NCBI RefSeq assembly: GCF_029227915.1
Contig: NC_079883.1
Location: forward strand, 26,350,001 to 26,414,000
Source: Hydractinia symbiolongicarpus
Lineage: Eukaryota > Cnidaria > Hydrozoa > Anthoathecata > Hydractiniidae
Length of the DNA: 64,000 bases
Direction: 5' to 3'
Numbering within the stretch: position 1 is the stretch's first letter; every line of letters starts with the position of its first letter. The notes beneath the pieces are model-generated. The model did no database searches. It was not told the DNA's origin and worked only from the letters and a program-made list of their open reading frames with translations. Position numbers and translations under genes: made by a program. This document shows, in pieces, positions 58,164 to 64,000 of the stretch.

Positions 58164-60163
58164 TTACTTAAAATCCAATCTCCTGTTTTTAACAGCAAAC
58201 TTATTGATGACTGATGAGGTGGATGGTACAAATTCTTTGTGTATATGTAACAAAGCTAAGCCATTCAACCTATCTGCCACCATTGTACTGCGATTGTAGT
58301 TCTTAAGCCTTCTCATTGCAAAGAAAGAGCGTTCAAATTCGCAGGATGTCACTGGTAATGTGGCAAGAATTCTTAAGGCTACAGTCAAATTGTCAATATG
58401 TAATGATGGAATTGCTTTAAGAGTGGCTGAAATATTATCAGGATAACTATCCTGCATCTCCCAGTACTTATGCCAGAGATCTAGCTCAGCATCAAGAGCT
58501 AAAAAGTTTGGCATGTCATCAGAATAAAAGCTACAAAAAGCTGTAAACTTGTCTTTCCATCCCAATAGACCATGTTTACTAACTAAAAACATCATCTTAG
58601 ATGGAATAATTGACAAGCCCTGATAAGAAGTCACAGTAGATATGTCAAAACGTAACTTCAATTCAGAATTTAAATGGTCCAACATTGGAATAGTTGTTGT
58701 CCTTTTAAAATAATCCGAAATGTTTTCAGCAGGAATGTTAGATCTGTTTTTTTGACGTCCACAAGTTCTAGGTTTTGTAGGAGTAACACATACTTTTTGA
58801 GCTAGAGATACAGCTTTCTCATACCACATTTCACGGTAGGCATCAACTGCATTTCGTGTAGCCATGGCTGCACTTTTAAGAGCATCAATCATATGAAGTC
58901 CCTCAAAAATATCGTTGGATTTGCTCTGAAGCATTTGTGTTACTGGCAGTGTTATATCAAATACAGACCGAGTAATTACCATTGTAATAATAAAATCAAA
59001 ACTTGTAATTAATTTATATAAGGACAAGGCTTTTGATGATGTGTCAATATTGCATTGCCTTTGAACAAACATCTCCTCAAGAGTGAAAACAAGAGGGACA
59101 TAAAGTTCTTGGAATGTATCCATACCTTCAACACGTTCAATCCACCTTGTGCGACAAACATCCTTAAGCTTATTTTTTAAGGAATCAGGAGCATACAATT
59201 CAATATTTTTCACAAACATGTCTTCCCTTACTTGGGAAAAATTAAAAAAATAGGAAATCTCTTTTATGTTATCAAGCACATTCCTAATTGTTTGGACTGA
59301 ACAAGAGGCACATATACAGAGGTTGAGGCGATGACTATGACAATGAGTATAAATAGCCTTCCTGTTGATTCTCAAAATATGAGCAGAAAGACCATTAATT
59401 CTACCAGCCACAGCACCAGCCCCATCATAACCCTGGCCTCTACAGTCTTGAACATTTAGAACTGGGTCATCACTTAGAGCTTTGAGCATAATGGAAGCAA
59501 GAGCACTTCCAGATAAACCTTCCTTACAGTGAAGAAATCGAATGAAATCTTCTTTAATGTCAAAATTGCTATCTACATAGCGTAAAACTAATGATAACTG
59601 CTCTTTATTGGATGTATCTGATGCTTCATCAGCTATAATCGTAAAAAACTTGTTTTTCTTAACTTCAGAAACAATATTTTCTGTGATTATATCTGCACAA
59701 CAATTAATTATTTCATTCTGTGAAGTTTTAGAAATATAAGAAGAATTCTTATTACATTTTAGAAGATGATTTTCAAGGGTTGTGTCTCCACCACGTACTC
59801 TGTAATTTAAAAGATCAATAAAATTGCCAGTTGAACCAGTTGAAAAATTTCCAACTTCAGGATGATATTTACTATCATCCCTGTGGCCACGAAGAGGAAT
59901 ACAAACACGACCACATAAAATTATGGTGTCAACAATTGGTGTTAAGAACTTTCGATTATCAGCAACCTGTTTTTTGTAGTTGGAATCTATGATTACACTG
60001 ATTGGTTGAGTTTGTCCTAAAAAATTCTTTACAAATGCACTAAAAGTTAGGCTTGAATGTGTAAACCATTTTTTGATGTTTCATGTTGTTTAAAAAAGTT
60101 TTTGGCAGCTGGCCAATATTTCCGATCTACTAAATTTGCTAGCATGTTGGTATAAATATAAGT
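58164..60163 (-). pseudogene. hAT transposase, 5'-truncated, relative of the OTU-hAT element
   Basis: A nearly 630-residue frame is open from about 60055 down to the stop at 58164. It aligns throughout with the transposase part of the element at 4454-9420: IPLRGHRDDSKYHPEVG, HCKEGLSGSAL, VQDCRGQGYDGAGAVAG, YTHCHSHRLNL and C-terminal LPVTSCEFERSFFAMRRLK. Upstream, LANLVDRKYWPAAKNFFKQHE continues the match after a frameshift near 60057. Zinc finger and OTU parts are missing on this strand. It abuts, head to head, the plus-strand OTU half starting at 60198. Confidence 0.75.
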
Positions 60164-60461
60164 AAGGCATGCGGAAGATTCTTTCCGTTCTCAACATGGC
60201 TTGCAAGAGCTTGAGAGAGCGTGTGGAGTTAGTTTTTGAAAACTAAAATTTTGATGAGCTACCTCAAATTTACGCCGAATTAAATAAAAAGTTTAAATGT
60301 AATTCTGTTTTGCCATCTACTGACGTGTTACAAAAACAACTTACTTTTGGTTTTATCCAAAGAAATTGCCATGCAGAATACTACCTTCCTGCCTATGTGA
60401 AAGCAAAGAAGGATGGTTGCGCAATTACGTTGAAGTGAGTTGTTTATGTTTATCTTTTGTT

Positions 60462-60819
60462 GTTTCTATAATAGCTATGCGTTTTTGTTACTATGACCAC
60501 TAACTATGCAGCTGAATATTGTCTTAAAAAAGATTATGAATAATCTTTGTTGTTTTAAAATGTGCAAAGGTCATCTCAAATATGTCTTGCTTGTTCAGTT
60601 TCTTTTGTTGATGCATTCTTAGTTTATTTATATATTGAGCAAGTTGAATTTCATAAACAAACCTTTATTAGGCAGCAGTTTGGCAAAATGTGTAGTTAAA
60701 GTTTTAGAATAGCTAGCAATACCTATTTTTATTACAGGTCTCAGGTCAATGGAAATTGCCTGTACAGTTCTATGGCGTTGTGTTTGTTTGGGAAAAATGT
60801 GATGGTTGACGACTTACGA
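60462..60819 (+). repeat. 358-bp direct repeat, copy 1
   Basis: It covers most of the OTU-hAT intron and the first part of exon 2. It appears base-for-base identical to 63204-63561, and both are 358 bp. Confidence 0.85.
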
Positions 60820-61420
60820 GTATATATATATAGAATATAGAGAATATAGGGTATGTAATGAACCTTTTCTTATTCTCACTCACACCTAAGGCTAGCTAGC
60901 ATAAAACTACTGACTGAGCTGGAATAATTATAGAACTTAAATAGCTAGCTAGAGCTACTTGAATTGAAGAGCTAGCTAGCTAATAGCATAAAAAAGATCA
61001 AACAATATCATAATGGCTAGTATATAAAACTAGCTAGCTACAAAGAAATAGATTTTCTGGCTATAGCTAGCTATAGCTCTACATATACTACACAGTGAGT
61101 GAGATAATACACTCAATCATAGTGCCGTGTTTAATTTTTAATCTTTATCAGAAACTTTTTCCATTAAATATTGCAGGGTTTTTTTGCTTAGAGATGTTAA
61201 AATCAGGTTATAAACTGTATTTTTATTTTTAAATGTTACAATTTTCCACAAAGTATGTAAAATTGTTTTAGCTGCGTAGGATAAGAAATGAAGTTAGGAT
61301 AGTTTTTTAGAAATGGGTATTTTGCCGAAACGTATGTGCGAAACAGTATACCTGTACAAATCACTCAGCACTGTGTTAACAACAAGCTGTTACCTGTGTT
61401 TCTATTTAACAGAAGTTTAA
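60820..61420. other. Inserted DNA rich in GCTAGCTA
   Basis: TAGCTAGC-type motifs cluster between 60888 and 61080. Similar clusters lie near 4330 and 42950. No gene was seen. Confidence 0.4.
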
Positions 61421-61424
61421 TGGC

Positions 61425-61770
61425 GCCGTAGATTAGTGGTTATAGCTCTCGTACTCTGTGCGGGAGACCGGGGTTCGATTCCTCTTGACGGCGATTCAAC
61501 ATGGGCGAGTGAATGTTACCATAGCCCCGGGTTAACCCAAGCCATGTGAGGGAAATTGGGAAGATGGCACACTGTGTGGGCCGTTGGATGTTGCCGGGAG
61601 TTGTCTAGTAGAGCACGGGCCCTAATTGGGTCTGCGTCGCTCAAAATGAGCATTAAATACTCTAGGACTCTCCATCTAAGCCATGGCCCCTCCTGGAAAT
61701 AATAGACAGGGTATATCCCTCGATATTTGTGAGGCTAGCCATGTAAAATATGCACATCTATCTATCTATC
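61425..61770 (+). mobile_element. tRNA-derived SINE
   Basis: The head at 61425-61492 folds like a tRNA: acceptor GCCGTAG with a near-matching 3' strand, A-box TAGATTAGTGG and perfect B-box GGTTCGATTCC. The anticodon arm is irregular. A non-tRNA body of about 260 bp follows and ends in (ATCT)n at about 61757-61770, a typical SINE tail. Confidence 0.7.
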
Positions 61771-62202
<432 letters not shown>

Positions 62203-62203
62203 T

Positions 62204-62271
62204 GCCCTGTTGGTCTAATGGCTATGACACTCATGCAAATGAGAGATCCAGGTTCAAATCCTGGACAGGGC
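62204..62271 (+). tRNA. tRNA-like sequence / tRNA-SINE head, copy 1
   Basis: The 68-nt unit has a perfect 7-bp acceptor stem (GCCCTGT/ACAGGGC), a perfect T-stem CCAGG/CCTGG, A-box TGGTCTAATGG and B-box GGTTCAAATCC. The anticodon arm (ACTCATGCAAATGAG) is too short for a normal 7-base loop, so it is probably a pseudogene or SINE head. It and copy 2 share a 3' tail ATTATCTTGCACCTACAACA. Confidence 0.55.
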
Positions 62272-62608
62272 TAGGAAAAACATAATTATCTTGCACCTAC
62301 AACAATCAGGTAAAGTATTGCCTTTTTCATGGACTTCTCTGATTATTTCTATATCTTGACTTTTTAATGTTGTTGTCATTGGAACCAAGTTAACTTTTAA
62401 TCTCAGATTTATGAAAAAATGATAGTTTTAGAATTTGGATCTGTATGGATTTCAGCAAGTTCACAAATTCATCCTATTTCACACTTAAGATCTGCAAGTT
62501 GGTCAAACACTGCTTGGCTTGGCAGCAACTCCTCTTCACAGGATTCAATGGCTGCTATATTTTCACCAATACGTGTTATACAAGGTAAAAAGATATAAAC
62601 ATTATTAC
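62272..62608. other. Spacer between tRNA-like copies, weak coding remnant
   Basis: A minus-strand frame (about 62600-62470) reads ENIAAIESCEEELLPSQAVF and looks protein-like, but no domain or splice context supports it. Confidence 0.25.
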
Positions 62609-62676
62609 GCCCTGTTGGTCTAATGGCTATGACACTCTTGCAAACGAGAGATCCAGGTTCGAATCCTGGACAGGGC
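62609..62676 (+). tRNA. tRNA-like sequence / tRNA-SINE head, copy 2
   Basis: Same 68-nt structure as the copy at 62204-62271, with acceptor and T-stem perfect and B-box GGTTCGAATCC. Differences fall in the anticodon arm (CTCTTGCAAACGAGAG) and the T-loop. A GCA anticodon could be read, but the arm does not fold canonically. The A-box region resembles arginine tRNAs. Confidence 0.5.
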
Positions 62677-62819
62677 ATGAAAAACAATTATCTTGCACCT
62701 ACAACAACCAGGTTGTATTATATTGGCACATAATTCTGCTAAGATGATTCACTGTATATTGACCTTATATAAATGTAATACTTTACATTGAGTATATCTT
62801 TGAGTTGTAGGGGGAGAGA

Positions 62820-63180
62820 GTTTCTATTAACGTGCCTGCCCGTGCCTTGCCGTCCCCTTGCCATTGCCTACCCTTCCTATGCCTTTTCTGTTGCCTGCCT
62901 TCTATGGCCTTGCCTGTGCGTCCCATGCCTTGCCTACCCCTGCCTTGCTGATTCCTCTTCCTGTTTCCTTGCCTGCTTTGCCGTGCATTGCCGTGCCCTT
63001 TTCTTGCCATGCTTAATGCCTTTGCCTACCCTTCCCATGCCTTTTCTGGTGCCTGCCTACTATGCCCTTGCCTATGCCTCCCCATGCCTTGCCTACCCCT
63101 GCCTTGCTGATTCCTCTTCCTCTTTCCTTGGCTGCCTTTGCCGTGCCTTTGCCGTGCTTAATGCCTTTGCCTTGGCAACC
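62820..63180. repeat. Pyrimidine-rich minisatellite, 158-bp higher-order unit
   Basis: TGCC and CCTTGCC motifs fill the region. A longer unit starting GCCTACCCTTCC at 62866 repeats at 63024. Composition is far more C-rich than the flanks. The open frames are repeat artefacts. Confidence 0.75.
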
Positions 63181-63203
63181 TCTCCGCAACACTTTCTATA
63201 CTA

Positions 63204-63561
63204 GTTTCTATAATAGCTATGCGTTTTTGTTACTATGACCACTAACTATGCAGCTGAATATTGTCTTAAAAAAGATTATGAATAATCTTTGTTGTTTTAA
63301 AATGTGCAAAGGTCATCTCAAATATGTCTTGCTTGTTCAGTTTCTTTTGTTGATGCATTCTTAGTTTATTTATATATTGAGCAAGTTGAATTTCATAAAC
63401 AAACCTTTATTAGGCAGCAGTTTGGCAAAATGTGTAGTTAAAGTTTTAGAATAGCTAGCAATACCTATTTTTATTACAGGTCTCAGGTCAATGGAAATTG
63501 CCTGTACAGTTCTATGGCGTTGTGTTTGTTTGGGAAAAATGTGATGGTTGACGACTTACGA
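63204..63561 (+). repeat. 358-bp direct repeat, copy 2
   Basis: Appears identical to 60462-60819, but here the exon continues correctly into the OTU-like coding sequence, so this is the copy in its native setting. Confidence 0.85.
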
Positions 63562-64000
63562 ATTCGTGTGTCAGTGGAGCTAATGATGAATGCTAGCTTT
63601 TACTGTAAGCATCCTTTATTTTCTTCTATCCTTGCTCTTCCAGAAAGTCTCTTTAAATCTATGGAAGATATTCTCAATATGTCTGTCTGCAATTCTGCAT
63701 TTAACACAGACAAAAAACAAGAAGACTTAGTTAAGGAGGTAGCCATTTTAAATTTAGTAGATCGAAAATATTGTTCCTTTCTTGCTATGCTTGCTCTGTC
63801 ATCTGTCACAAACAGGAATATATTTTCTTATTACCCAGATTATGGATGCAAAAAAGCTCAAATGTTGTTTAACCAATTAATAGAGCCTAGACAACCAAGC
63901 TCTGCTTTTGCTATTCACATTTTGTTTTGCTATGAGGGCTTACTTCCATCCAGAGAAAATTTTGCACCTAATCATTTCGTTCCAATTATTTTTAAGCAGA

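Noticed and set aside
60085-60130. Similarity of NLVDRKYW in the minus-strand transposase to NLVDRKYC near 63750 on the plus strand
   Set aside because: Each aligns to a different part of the complete element, so the shared words are most likely chance rather than an inversion footprint.
62204-62676. Functional tRNA-Cys (GCA) genes
   Set aside because: The anticodon arm does not form a 5-bp stem with a 7-base loop, and both units share a non-tRNA tail, which points to SINE-type copies.
62783-63204. Open frames over the pyrimidine-rich minisatellite, both strands
   Set aside because: Low-complexity translation of TGCC repeats with no other coding signal.

Overview
This window is eukaryotic, strongly AT-rich DNA, most likely from a cnidarian (a hydrozoan or scyphozoan is my best guess). 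The grounds are split genes with GT-AG introns, ROR-type Frizzled-CRD plus kringle receptors, a Penelope-like element and a multicopy 'EEADTR' gene of the kind common in cnidarian genomes, and a dense mix of DNA transposons, Helitron-like repeats and tRNA-derived SINEs. No bacterial operons, rRNA genes or CRISPR arrays are seen.

Host genes. Two paralogous minus-strand receptor genes lie in tandem. Gene A (28481 down to 19614, five exons, 337 aa) and gene B (53935 down to 34710, six exons, 384 aa) both encode signal peptide, ROR/Frizzled-like cysteine-rich domain, kringle and one transmembrane helix, with no kinase. Their joined exons are exact multiples of three, and the matching exons share length and phase (201/201, 368/365 and 261/261 nt). 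Between them lies an intact single-exon 3CxxC zinc-finger (RTP-like) gene at 31724-32335 (-). A further minus-strand gene starts at 11550 with a signal peptide and PAN/apple-like domain; its downstream exons are not resolved.

Mobile DNA, left to right. There is a Helitron-like element (402-1009), then a tRNA-like sequence inside an inverted repeat (1275-1387). A complete hAT-type transposon with an OTU-like protease domain fused to the transposase follows (4454-9420). Next come a LINE endonuclease fragment with a decayed 2A-like motif (14613-15378), a piggyBac-like TTAA element (24880-25772) and an internally deleted Harbinger (25930-26760). Two Helitron-like copies stand head to tail (36810-38292). 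The 12.8-kb first intron of gene B carries a second piggyBac-like element (47110-47996), a Harbinger-type MITE (about 48040-48580), and a decayed EEADTR-family gene split by a Penelope-like retroelement (48809-52370). The right end (55511-64000) is a pile of OTU-hAT copies: a degraded one, a long minus-strand transposase, and a plus-strand OTU half running off the window. It also holds two long TA arrays, a SINE, two tRNA-like sequences, minisatellites and a 358-bp perfect-looking direct repeat.

How it fits together. The receptor pair is a local tandem duplication. Each copy would place a Wnt-binding-type CRD and a kringle at the cell surface without a catalytic tail, so co-receptor or decoy roles are possible; this is inference. 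Almost everything else is transposon material in introns and intergenic DNA.
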